Of a stretch of 64,000 bases of DNA, positions 37,609 through 46,461 are shown piece by piece. The stretch lies in assembly GCF_022012295.1 (NCBI RefSeq), contig NZ_JAKLTN010000001.1, forward strand, positions 1,488,001-1,552,000, written 5' to 3'. The translations under genes and the position numbers were made by a program. This stretch comes from Dechloromonas hankyongensis. GTDB lineage: Bacteria; Pseudomonadota; Gammaproteobacteria; Burkholderiales; Rhodocyclaceae. Each line of letters starts with the position of its first letter. Position 1 is the stretch's first letter. Below the pieces are notes generated by a model that did not search any database, was not told where the DNA came from, and worked only from the letters and a program-made list of their open reading frames with translations.

Positions 37609-38676
37609 TCAGGCGGTTAAATCGACTTGCTGGATTGTGCCAGCCGCGCCGCTCTCCTGCAAAAAAATTCCAGAATTGCGAATTTGTCCAAGTAACTGGT
37701 TGTCATTATTTTTTATGTCAAAAGGTGTTGAAACGCGGCTCAGCGAAAGGGCGCCTACCCCGGATGCGGCAAGCGATTGCAACTGATCGCTGCCGTCCCC
37801 GGAGCGGGTCCAGATCTGCAACTGATTGAAGGCCGGGTCGTTTTCGTCAATCCAGCCATTGCGGTCGCTGTCCAGCGCGCTGAGTTCCTGGAAGCCATCA
37901 TTGGTGGTCGGACCGAACAGTTCGCTGCCGTCGTTGATCTTGCCATCGCCATTGCGATCGAAGACCAAGAAGCCGCTGCCCGGTGCGACGAAATTGATCT
38001 GCTCGGCCTGCCCGTCGGCATTTAGGTCGAAGGAAAAGCGCTGGTCGGTGAGTTGCGCGGCAGTTCCGGAGAAATTCAGGACCAGTGGGTCGGTTTTCCT
38101 CGCCGCGTCGCCCAGACGCAGGCTGACGTCGGACTCCGCGTGGTAGGAGCGCGACATCGCTAGTTGCAGCGAAAAATCGATCTCGCGCCCGTCGGCGGTG
38201 GTCACCTTGCCGCTGGCCGAGAAAGTGGTCTGCTCGGCTTCGCTGTAGCTTTCGTGGCGGTCGTAGCTTATTCCCCAACCGGCCGGTGGGGCTTGGGTGG
38301 CCGTTGGCGCTGGCGCCGCTGGTGGCGCTTCGGGGGGCGGTGCGTCACTGTCGGCAGCTTTGATGTCGCTGGCGTTGAATACCTGGAGCCGGCGCCCGGT
38401 CAACAGTTCGATCAGGGAGCGGATCAGTGTCATCCGCGGATCGCCCTTGCCGGTATCGTCGTCGCTGGGCGGCGCCGAGGTATCTTTGGCCGCGGCAGCC
38501 TTCCCGGCGTCCGAAAGGTGAACCCTGTCGTGCCCCCTGTCCTGGGCCGGAGGCGCGGCTTGATCGCGGCGCCCGGGGCGATCCCCGGCCCACATCGACA
38601 GCTGTTCCCGGACTTCGTGCTGCTGCAGGCTGGCATGCGAAGATGCCATTTGCAGGCAGGAACTGACGATTTTCAT
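37609..38676 (-). CDS. Hypothetical protein with EF-hand-like calcium motifs
   Basis: A 355-residue protein without a signal peptide. The N-terminal 130 residues are polar and Pro/Ala-rich. The C-terminal part has Asp/Asn/Gly-rich loops resembling EF-hand or dockerin calcium sites: FDLNADGQ (216-223), FDRNGDGKINDGSELFG (239-255) and DSDRNGWIDENDPAF (269-283). Such proteins are seen in many proteobacteria with no assigned role; secretion by a type I system is possible but unsupported here. GGAGG sits 5 bases before ATG 38676. It lies 34 bases upstream of the chemoreceptor gene in the same direction and may be co-transcribed. Confidence 0.7.
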   Translation of the reverse strand: MKIVSSCLQMASSHASLQQHEVREQLSMWAGDRPGRRDQAAPPAQDRGHDRVHLSDAGKAAAAKDTSAPPSDDDTGKGDPRMTLIRSLIELLTGRRLQVFNASDIKAADSDAPPPEAPPAAPAPTATQAPPAGWGISYDRHESYSEAEQTTFSASGKVTTADGREIDFSLQLAMSRSYHAESDVSLRLGDAARKTDPLVLNFSGTAAQLTDQRFSFDLNADGQAEQINFVAPGSGFLVFDRNGDGKINDGSELFGPTTNDGFQELSALDSDRNGWIDENDPAFNQLQIWTRSGDGSDQLQSLAASGVGALSLSRVSTPFDIKNNDNQLLGQIRNSGIFLQESGAAGTIQQVDLTA

Positions 38677-38732
38677 GGCGGCCTCCGCACAATGCTTGAT
38701 GAGACATTGTTAACGGCGGCCGGGAGCGGAAG

Positions 38733-39188
38733 TTAAGGCTTGTAAAGATGCGGCTGCAGCCAGCGTTTCAGCGTGCCAAGGTCTGTTGCGCCGCTCTGGC
38801 GGGCGATTTCGCGACCATGCAAAAATATGGCGAGGGTTGGAATGCTGCGGATGTTGAAACGGGCGGCGAGTTGCGGTTCGGCTTCGGTATCGACCTTGAC
38901 CAGACGGGCATAGGGTTCGATGTCGATGGCGGCCTGGTGGAAGGTCGGCGCCATCGTCCGGCACGGGCCGCACCACGGTGCCCAGAAATCGACGACTACC
39001 GGCAGGTCGCTGCGCACAATGTGACGGTCGAATTGAGCGCTGCCCAGTGCCAGCGGTTCGCCGGTGAATAGCGGCCGCTTGCATTGTCCGCATTGCGGCG
39101 CATCGCCAAGCTTGGCCGAGGGAATGCGATTGACCGCCGAACAGTGCGGGCAGACGACGTGCAGGCTTTCAGGCATTTTAAACTCCAT
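38733..39188 (-). CDS. trxC: Thioredoxin 2 with N-terminal zinc site
   Basis: A 151-residue cytoplasmic thioredoxin. The N-terminal zinc-binding cysteines (CPHC at 13-16, CGQC at 33-36) distinguish TrxC from TrxA. The redox centre is WCGPC (72-76), and the cis-proline is in SIPTLAIF. It reduces disulfides under oxidative stress. A second ATG five codons in is possible. Confidence 0.95.
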   Translation of the reverse strand: MEFKMPESLHVVCPHCSAVNRIPSAKLGDAPQCGQCKRPLFTGEPLALGSAQFDRHIVRSDLPVVVDFWAPWCGPCRTMAPTFHQAAIDIEPYARLVKVDTEAEPQLAARFNIRSIPTLAIFLHGREIARQSGATDLGTLKRWLQPHLYKP

Positions 39189-39237
39189 GCATCAGGTTTT
39201 TCTGATGTATGGGCGATGCCTGGAAATTCAAGCCGGG

Positions 39238-40341
39238 TTAAGCGCGGGCGCCGAGCTTGATGGCCTGGCCGGCGCTGGTTTCCAAAGCCTGCGGATCGAC
39301 GGCCGTCCGGGTTGGCCAGCCGGCCAGGTGCTGTTCGGCCAGGTCGGCCAGGGCCTTGATCCAGGCGTCGTCTTCGTTGAGCGCCGGAATGTAGTGGTAT
39401 TCCTTGCCGCCCGCCTCCAGGAAATCGTCACGGCCTTCCTGGGCGATTTCCTCCAGCGTTTCCAGGCAATCGGCAACAAAGCCGGGGCACAGCACGTCAA
39501 CGCGGCGAATTCCCTGCGTTCCCCATTGGTGCAGGGTCGGCGCGGTGTAGGGTTGCAGCCATTCAGCCTTCCCGAACCGCGACTGGAAGCAGATCTGGAA
39601 TTGTTCCGGCTTCAGGTTCAGGCGTTCGGCGAGCAGGCGCCCGGTCTTCTGGCATTCGCAGAAGTAGGGGTCACCGAGATCGAGGCTGCGCTTGGGTAGG
39701 CCGTGGAAACTGATGAGCAGGCGATCGTTGTCGCCGAGTGCGCCGATGACCTGCCAGTGCCGGCGGACCGATTTCTCGAGCGCTGCCAGATAACCATCCT
39801 GGTCGTGAAAATTACGCACGAAGCGCATCTCGGGCTGGTTGCGGGTCCGCAGCAGCCAGGCCGAACAGGCGTCGCCCACGGTTGCAGTCGTGCTGGCGGC
39901 GTATTGCGGGTACATCGGCACAATCAGGATGCGGCTGGCACCCTGGGCCTTCAGGTGGGCGAGGACATCGGGAATGGACGGCGAACCGTAGCGCATCGCC
40001 CAGGTGACGGTCAGTTGGTGGCCGCGCTGGCCGAGCAGGCCCTTGAGCAGCTTGGCTTGGCGCTCGGTATGCACACGCAGCGGCGAACCTTCGGGCATCC
40101 AGACTGTGGCGTACTTGGCGGCCGATTTCTTCGGACGCAGGTTGAGGATGATGCCGTTCAGGATCAGCCACCACAGCGGCTTGGGGATCTCGACGACGCG
40201 CGGATCGGATAGGAATTCCTTGAGGTAGCGCTTGAGGGCCGGGGCGGTCGGCGCATCCGGGGTGCCGAGGTTGACGAGGACGACGGCGGTAGTCGCCGGG
40301 GTGCCGTGATGGTGCGGCGGTTCCGCAAGAAAACGGGACAT
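39238..40341 (-). CDS. hemH: Ferrochelatase
   Basis: A 367-residue ferrochelatase that inserts ferrous iron into protoporphyrin IX, the last step of haem synthesis. Conserved parts are VLVNLGTPDAP, MRYGSPSIPD, ISFHGLPKRSLDLGDPY with the catalytic histidine, and a C-terminal VDVLCPGFVADCLETLEEI. Its start overlaps the hrcA stop (TGATG), so the two are translationally coupled. Confidence 0.96.
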   Translation of the reverse strand: MSRFLAEPPHHHGTPATTAVVLVNLGTPDAPTAPALKRYLKEFLSDPRVVEIPKPLWWLILNGIILNLRPKKSAAKYATVWMPEGSPLRVHTERQAKLLKGLLGQRGHQLTVTWAMRYGSPSIPDVLAHLKAQGASRILIVPMYPQYAASTTATVGDACSAWLLRTRNQPEMRFVRNFHDQDGYLAALEKSVRRHWQVIGALGDNDRLLISFHGLPKRSLDLGDPYFCECQKTGRLLAERLNLKPEQFQICFQSRFGKAEWLQPYTAPTLHQWGTQGIRRVDVLCPGFVADCLETLEEIAQEGRDDFLEAGGKEYHYIPALNEDDAWIKALADLAEQHLAGWPTRTAVDPQALETSAGQAIKLGARA

Positions 40342-41369
40342 CAGTTATCCGATTTGGTGGAAAGGGCGCTGGACAGCAGGCGGGCGGTGATATCGACGAT
40401 GGGGATGACGCGCTCGTAGGCCATGCGGGTCGGGCCGATGACGCCGACCGAGCCGACCACCTGGCCGTCGACGGCGTAGGGTGCGGCGATGACGCTGCAT
40501 TCGTCGAGCGGGGCGATGCCCGATTCGCCGCCGATGAAGATCTGCACGCCTTCGGCGCTGTTCGAGACGTCGAGCAGGCGCATCAGGCTGGAGCGCTGCT
40601 CGAACAGGTCGAACAGTTCGCGCAGCCGTTTCATATTCGACGACAGTTCCTCGACATCGAGCAGGTTCCTTTCGCCGGAAATGACGTAAGGCGTGGCGCT
40701 TTCGGTCATCGCCGCATCGCCCGCCTCGAGGGCGAGGGTCATCAGCGGCTTGATGTCGTCGCGCAACTGCCGGATTTCGGCCGATAGGCGCAGGCGCATC
40801 TGTTCGAAATCGAGCCCGGCGAAATTCTGCGTCAGGTAGTTGGCGGCGCTGACCAGTTCGGCCGGCGTGTAGGCCTTGTCGGTCGAAATGATGCGGTTCT
40901 GCACGTCGCCGTCGGCGGTGACGATGATGAGCAAAATGCGCTTTTCCGACAGGCTGAGGAATTCGATCTGCCGGATGCGGCTGCTTGGCCGGCGCGGTGC
41001 GATGACGACGCCGGCAAAATGCGTCAGGCTGGACAGCAGTTGCGAGGCGCTGGCAATGATCTGGCTGGACGGACGGCCATGCAGTGCCTCTTCCATCTGG
41101 CCCATCTGCCGGGCTTCCATCGGCTGCACGGTGAGCAGGCTGTCGACAAACAAGCGGTAACCACGGGCCGTCGGCACGCGGCCGGCCGAGGTGTGCGGGC
41201 TGGCCACGAAGCCGGCCTCCTCGAGGTCGGCCATCACGTTGCGGATAGTGGCCGGCGACAGATCGAGGCCGGAAAACTTGGACAGCGCACGCGAACCGAC
41301 CGGTTGCCCGTCGGCAATGTAGTGTTCGACCAGTGTCTTTAGCAGGGTGCGGGCGCGTTCATCAAGCAT
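40341..41369 (-). CDS. hrcA: Heat-inducible transcription repressor HrcA
   Basis: A 342-residue repressor that binds CIRCE operators, usually at groESL, and needs GroEL to fold. The N-terminal winged helix includes [22 protein letters not shown] and the [23 protein letters not shown] segment; the C-terminal GAF-like domain contains IFIGGES and [17 protein letters not shown] 41369 ([11 protein letters not shown]) is preferred over an upstream TTG at 41384. No CIRCE site is seen upstream of grpE, dnaK or hrcA here, so its targets lie elsewhere and the DnaK operon is under sigma32. Confidence 0.95.
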   Translation of the reverse strand: MLDERARTLLKTLVEHYIADGQPVGSRALSKFSGLDLSPATIRNVMADLEEAGFVASPHTSAGRVPTARGYRLFVDSLLTVQPMEARQMGQMEEALHGRPSSQIIASASQLLSSLTHFAGVVIAPRRPSSRIRQIEFLSLSEKRILLIIVTADGDVQNRIISTDKAYTPAELVSAANYLTQNFAGLDFEQMRLRLSAEIRQLRDDIKPLMTLALEAGDAAMTESATPYVISGERNLLDVEELSSNMKRLRELFDLFEQRSSLMRLLDVSNSAEGVQIFIGGESGIAPLDECSVIAAPYAVDGQVVGSVGVIGPTRMAYERVIPIVDITARLLSSALSTKSDN

Positions 41370-41434
41370 GTCCGGATTGTACAAAAAACCGGGGCCAGCG
41401 CTGCAAGCCGTTTTTTATGCAAGAATTCAGCCCC

Positions 41435-42346
41435 ATGAACCGAGGCTTTACATCCTATCGCTCTCCCCGGACCATCGCGCTGGTCGGCAAATACCATAGC
41501 CAGGAGATTGCCGAGTCGCTGCGCCGGCTGGCCGAATACCTCTATGAGCGCGGTGCCTCGGTGTTCATCGAACGCGAAACTTCCGAGAATATCGGCAAGA
41601 AAGTCGATTTGTCGCGCTGGGTGACCTGCGGCTTCAACGACATCGGCGCTCATGCCGACCTTGCCATCGTGCTTGGCGGCGACGGCACCATGCTCAACGC
41701 GGCGCGCCGCCTGGCGCGCTACTGCGTGCCGCTGGTCGGCGTGAACCAGGGGCGCCTCGGCTTCATGACCGACATTGCCCGCGATGACATGCTGACCTGC
41801 ATGGACGACCTGCTCGACGGCCGCTTCACGCCGGAGAACCGGATGCTGCTGGCGGCCGAGGTGACGCGCGACGGCAAGGAAATCGCCTCCAACATGGCGC
41901 TCAACGACGTGGTGATCGACAAGGGCGCCATTGGTCGGATGATCGAATTCGAGTTGTTCATCAACGGCGAATTCATCTACAACCTGCGGGCGGACGGCAT
42001 GGTCGTGTCGACGCCGACCGGGTCGACCGCCTATTCGATGTCGGCCGGCGGCCCCATTCTCAATCCGACGCTGACCGGCATCGCGCTGGTGCCGCTGTGC
42101 CCGCACGCGCTGACCAACCGGCCGATCATCGTCAACGACAATACCGATATCGAACTGCGCATCGCCACCGCCGACGATCCGCGCGTGCACTTCGACGGCC
42201 AGGTCACGCTCGACCTGTTGCCCGGCGATTGCGTGCGTCTGCGCCGCTCCGAACACACCATCTGCTTCCTGCACCCGCCGGGCTACAGCTATTTCGCCAT
42301 GCTGCGCCAGAAGCTGCAGTGGAGCGAACGGCCGAAAGGACCCTGA
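41435..42346 (+). CDS. nadK: NAD kinase
   Basis: A 303-residue cytoplasmic enzyme that phosphorylates NAD to NADP. The GGDGT motif is at 81-85, and NDVVID and the [12 protein letters not shown] segment complete the active site. ATG 41435 ([20 protein letters not shown]) is preferred; ATG 41417 is also in frame. It overlaps recN (TGATG), a common pairing in betaproteobacteria, and is divergent from hrcA. Confidence 0.95.
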   Translation: MNRGFTSYRSPRTIALVGKYHSQEIAESLRRLAEYLYERGASVFIERETSENIGKKVDLSRWVTCGFNDIGAHADLAIVLGGDGTMLNAARRLARYCVPLVGVNQGRLGFMTDIARDDMLTCMDDLLDGRFTPENRMLLAAEVTRDGKEIASNMALNDVVIDKGAIGRMIEFELFINGEFIYNLRADGMVVSTPTGSTAYSMSAGGPILNPTLTGIALVPLCPHALTNRPIIVNDNTDIELRIATADDPRVHFDGQVTLDLLPGDCVRLRRSEHTICFLHPPGYSYFAMLRQKLQWSERPKGP

Positions 42347-44010
42347 TGCTGCAGCACCTGACCATCAAGGATTTCGTCATTGTCGACCGGCTGGAACTCG
42401 AGTTTTCCAACGGTTTCGGCGCATTGACCGGGGAGACCGGGGCCGGCAAATCGATCCTGATCGATGCACTGGCCCTCGCTCTGGGCGAGCGGGCCGACGC
42501 CGGCGTGGTCCGTTCCGGCTGCGACAGGGCCGAAGTGGCGGCGACCTTCGATGTAGCCCCCTTGCCCGAGGTCGCCGCCTGGCTGGCCGCCAACGATCTC
42601 GATGCCGACAATGAGCTGATGCTACGCCGCGTGGTCGATGCCGGCGGCCGCTCGCGCGCCTACATCAACGGTTCGCCGGCCACCGTCCAGCAGTTGCGCG
42701 AAGTCGGCGAATGGCTGGTCGATATCCATGGCCAGCATGCCCACCAGTCGCTGCTGCGGAACGATGCCCAGCGCGCCTTGCTCGATGCCCACGCTGGGCT
42801 GGGGGCGACGGTGCGTGAGGTCGGTGTGGCGTGGAAAACCTGGCGCGATGCCGAACAAGCCCTGCGCGGCGCCAGCGAGGGCGTCGAGGCCCTGCAGCGC
42901 GAACGTGAGCAGTTGCAATGGCAGATCGGCGAACTCGACGCACTGGCCTTTGGCGACGACGAATGGGCGACGCTCGATGTCGAACACCGTCGCCTGGGCC
43001 ATGCCGCCAGCCTGATCGAGGGCGCGCAGTACGCGCTCGCCGTGCTGGCTGAAGACGATGCCGCGTGCGAACGGCAGATCGACAGCGTGGCCGACCGCCT
43101 GGCCGGTCTGGCCGAGTACGATCCGGCGCTGGCCGAAGTGGCCGAACTGCTCGGTTCGGTACAGGCCGAGCTGTCCGAAGCCGTATCGACCCTGCGCCGC
43201 TATGCCGACCGCGTCGATCTCGATCCGTCCCGGCTGGCCGAAGTCGAGCGCCGCATGGATGCGGTGATGACCAATGCCCGCAAATTCCGCGTCCAGCCGC
43301 CGGAACTGCCCGGTCTGCTCGCTGGCTGGCGCCAGCGCCTGGCCGAACTCGACGAATCGGCTGATCTGGCGGCGCTGGAGGCCAAGGTGGCGACAGCGCA
43401 GCAGGCTTATCTGTCGGTGGCCGGCAAGCTGTCGGCGGGGCGCAAGAAGGCTGCCGCCGAGATGGGCAAAGCGGTCAGCGAAGTGATGCGGCAGCTGGCC
43501 CTGTCCTCCGGCCGTTTCGAAGTGGCCCTGCCGGCCGTCGCGGGTGGAGCCGTCTATGGTCTGGAGCAGGTCGAGTTCCGCATCGGCGGCCTGGCCGGCA
43601 ACGAAGCCAAACCGCTGGCCAAGGTTGCCTCGGGCGGCGAGTTGTCGCGTATCAGCCTGGCCATCCAGGTGCTGACCTCGCGTTCGGCCAGCGTGCCGAC
43701 CCTGATTTTCGACGAAGTCGACGTTGGTATCGGCGGCGGCGTGGCGGAAATCGTCGGTCGACTGTTGCGGGAACTGGGCAGCGAGCGGCAGGTGCTGTGC
43801 GTCACCCATCTGCCGCAAGTGGCGGCCCAGGCCAACTGGCAGTGGCAGGTTAGCAAGGCGACGCGCAATGGGGCGACGCTGAGTGCCATCCGGCCGCTAG
43901 ACGATGATGGCCGCGTCCAGGAAATCGCCCGTATGCTCGGTGGTGTCGAAATCACCGACATCACCTTGCAGCATGCCCGGGAACTGCTGAACCTCCGGGT
44001 TCTGGCCTGA
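42346..44010 (+). CDS. recN: DNA repair protein RecN
   Basis: A 554-residue SMC-like ATPase of double-strand break repair. Walker A is GETGAGKS (29-36), a long coiled-coil region spans about 165-370, and the C-terminal half carries the ABC signature KVASGGELSRI, Walker B (TLIFDEVDVGIGGG) and the VTHLPQVAA switch. The start lies within the nadK stop. It is convergent with the Gdt1-family gene. Confidence 0.96.
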   Translation: MLQHLTIKDFVIVDRLELEFSNGFGALTGETGAGKSILIDALALALGERADAGVVRSGCDRAEVAATFDVAPLPEVAAWLAANDLDADNELMLRRVVDAGGRSRAYINGSPATVQQLREVGEWLVDIHGQHAHQSLLRNDAQRALLDAHAGLGATVREVGVAWKTWRDAEQALRGASEGVEALQREREQLQWQIGELDALAFGDDEWATLDVEHRRLGHAASLIEGAQYALAVLAEDDAACERQIDSVADRLAGLAEYDPALAEVAELLGSVQAELSEAVSTLRRYADRVDLDPSRLAEVERRMDAVMTNARKFRVQPPELPGLLAGWRQRLAELDESADLAALEAKVATAQQAYLSVAGKLSAGRKKAAAEMGKAVSEVMRQLALSSGRFEVALPAVAGGAVYGLEQVEFRIGGLAGNEAKPLAKVASGGELSRISLAIQVLTSRSASVPTLIFDEVDVGIGGGVAEIVGRLLRELGSERQVLCVTHLPQVAAQANWQWQVSKATRNGATLSAIRPLDDDGRVQEIARMLGGVEITDITLQHARELLNLRVLA

Positions 44011-44031
44011 GCGGCCAGCCGCGACCCAAAA

Positions 44032-44637
44032 TCAGATCAGGCCGAACAGGCGCAGTGCGGCGAGCAGCGCCAGCACCAGGAAAAATACTCCGCTGACGCG
44101 GTGTATCCAGTTCAGCGGCAGCCGCTGCAGAAAGCGCCGGCCGGCATAGACGCCGAGCACCGATGTCGTGGCCAGGGCCAGCGTGGCGCCGACCCAGGTG
44201 GCGGCGGGCGCCGCAGCGCTGCCCATGCCGGCGACGGCAATCTGCGTCTTGTCGCCAAATTCGGCGACAAAAATCATCAGAAAAGTGGTCGCGACGATGC
44301 CGTGGCCGGGCTTTTCCTCGATTTCCTCATCATCGTCCTCCTCCTCGAAGCGCAGGGCCTGCACGCCGAAAAAAGCGAAGAGCATGGCGACGGCCAGGGT
44401 TACCGCCCATTCCGGCAGCCAGGCAGCGACCGCGGCGCCGAACAGCACCGCGAGCAGGTTGAGGATGGCGAATGCGGCGACCGCCCCGATGACCACCGGC
44501 AGGCCGCGATGGCGGGCGGCCAGCGTCATGCACACGAGCTGGCTTTTGTCGCCGAATTCGGCCAGGGCGATCAGTAAATAGGTCGCTCCGGCCGAAGACA
44601 GCCAAGCCGCCGCATGTGCAGCAACGAAATCGGGCAT
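44032..44637 (-). CDS. Gdt1/TMEM165 (UPF0016) family Mn/Ca exporter
   Basis: A 201-residue membrane protein with about six helices and the two family signatures EFGDKS (about 27-32) and EFGDKT (about 125-130), arranged as an internal duplication around an acidic cytoplasmic loop (EEEDDDEEIEEK). Members export Mn2+ (MneA of Vibrio cholerae) or move Ca2+ (Gdt1). It lies 9 bases downstream of fur in the same direction, so metal-responsive co-expression is likely. No yybP-ykoY riboswitch space exists upstream. Confidence 0.88.
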   Translation of the reverse strand: MPDFVAAHAAAWLSSAGATYLLIALAEFGDKSQLVCMTLAARHRGLPVVIGAVAAFAILNLLAVLFGAAVAAWLPEWAVTLAVAMLFAFFGVQALRFEEEDDDEEIEEKPGHGIVATTFLMIFVAEFGDKTQIAVAGMGSAAAPAATWVGATLALATTSVLGVYAGRRFLQRLPLNWIHRVSGVFFLVLALLAALRLFGLI

Positions 44638-44646
44638 GGTCGGGGA

Positions 44647-45069
44647 TTAGGCTTTCTTGCTGCCGCAGCCGGCGCAACGGCCGTAGATATACAGGGCGTG
44701 ATCCTGAATCGTGAAGCCACGTTCCTCGGCCACCGCATTCTGGCGCTTCTCGATTTCGGGGTCGTAGAATTCTTCGACCTTGCCGCATTCGACGCAGACC
44801 AGGTGGTCGTGGTGCTTGCCGCGATTGACTTCGAATACCGCTTTGCCGGATTCGAAGAAATGGCGTTCGAGCAGGCCTGCCTGTTCGAACTGGGTCAGCA
44901 CGCGATAGACGGTGGCCAGTCCGATATCCATATTTTCGGCAAGCAGCATGCGATAGACATCTTCGGCCGTCATGTGCCGCTGGGTGCTTTTCTCGAACAG
45001 TTCGAGAATCTTCAGTCGGGGGAATGTAGCTTTCAGCCCCATATTCTTGAGGCTTTGCGGATCGGTCAT
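44647..45069 (-). CDS. fur: Ferric uptake regulator Fur
   Basis: A 140-residue iron-responsive repressor. The winged helix lies in the N-terminal 80 residues ([16 protein letters not shown]). Metal-site histidines ([12 protein letters not shown]) and a second cysteine pair (CAGC) near the C-terminus suggest a structural zinc site. It is divergent from bamE, an arrangement seen widely in betaproteobacteria. No convincing Fur box was seen in the 94-base gap. Confidence 0.96.
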   Translation of the reverse strand: MTDPQSLKNMGLKATFPRLKILELFEKSTQRHMTAEDVYRMLLAENMDIGLATVYRVLTQFEQAGLLERHFFESGKAVFEVNRGKHHDHLVCVECGKVEEFYDPEIEKRQNAVAEERGFTIQDHALYIYGRCAGCGSKKA

Positions 45070-45163
45070 TGCAGGGATTCCGGAAATAGTTCTGTCAGGG
45101 CGAGATGCCGATTTCGGGTATGATATACCGCTTCAAAGCCGATTCAAAAACCCGGAATTCCGA

Positions 45164-45649
45164 ATGCGCCGTTCCCGACTTACGCTCCTTGCTCTCTCCT
45201 GTGTGCTTATCGCCGCCTGTTCTTGGAAGCCGGGCTTTATCAACGAATACAAGATCGATATCCAGCAAGGCAATGTCCTGACGCAGGAGATGGTTGCCCA
45301 GTTGAAACCGGGGCAAACCCGCGATCAGGTGCGTTTCGTGCTCGGCACGCCGATGGTTGCCGATATTTTCCACCAGCAGCGCTGGGATTACGTCTATAGC
45401 TACCGCAACGGGCAGACCGGCAAGGTCGAGTCGCGCAAATTCGTCGTCTTCTTCGATGCCGACGGGCGTCTGGAGCGCGTCGGTGGCGATGTTGACGTGG
45501 CTGAAACCAGCGAACTGACGGCGCCGGTCAACAAGAGCCGCCTGGTCGATCTGGGCTCCCTGTCCGGGGAGGCAGCCAACAAGCCCCTGCCGCCGCGCCA
45601 GGAGCCGGGTTATTTCCAGCGCTTTTTGAGCATGTTTGGATTCCAGTAA
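45164..45649 (+). CDS. bamE: Outer-membrane assembly lipoprotein BamE
   Basis: A 161-residue lipoprotein of the BAM complex, which inserts beta-barrel proteins into the outer membrane. The lipobox is LIAAC with Cys19. The core contains YKIDIQQGNVLTQEMVAQLKPGQTRDQV (two conserved helices, written here in one stretch of the family pattern shortened to its key residues), FVLGTPMVADIF and WDYVY. The open frame runs further upstream, but ATG 45164 gives the signal sequence. A -10-like TATGAT sits at 45119-45124. It ends directly before dapB. Confidence 0.93.
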   Translation: MRRSRLTLLALSCVLIAACSWKPGFINEYKIDIQQGNVLTQEMVAQLKPGQTRDQVRFVLGTPMVADIFHQQRWDYVYSYRNGQTGKVESRKFVVFFDADGRLERVGGDVDVAETSELTAPVNKSRLVDLGSLSGEAANKPLPPRQEPGYFQRFLSMFGFQ

Positions 45650-46456
<807 letters not shown>

Positions 46457-46461
46457 CCTGT

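Noticed and set aside
45070..45163. Fur box in the fur-bamE gap
   Set aside because: No run of GATAAT-like hexamers is present; only a -10-like TATGAT is visible.
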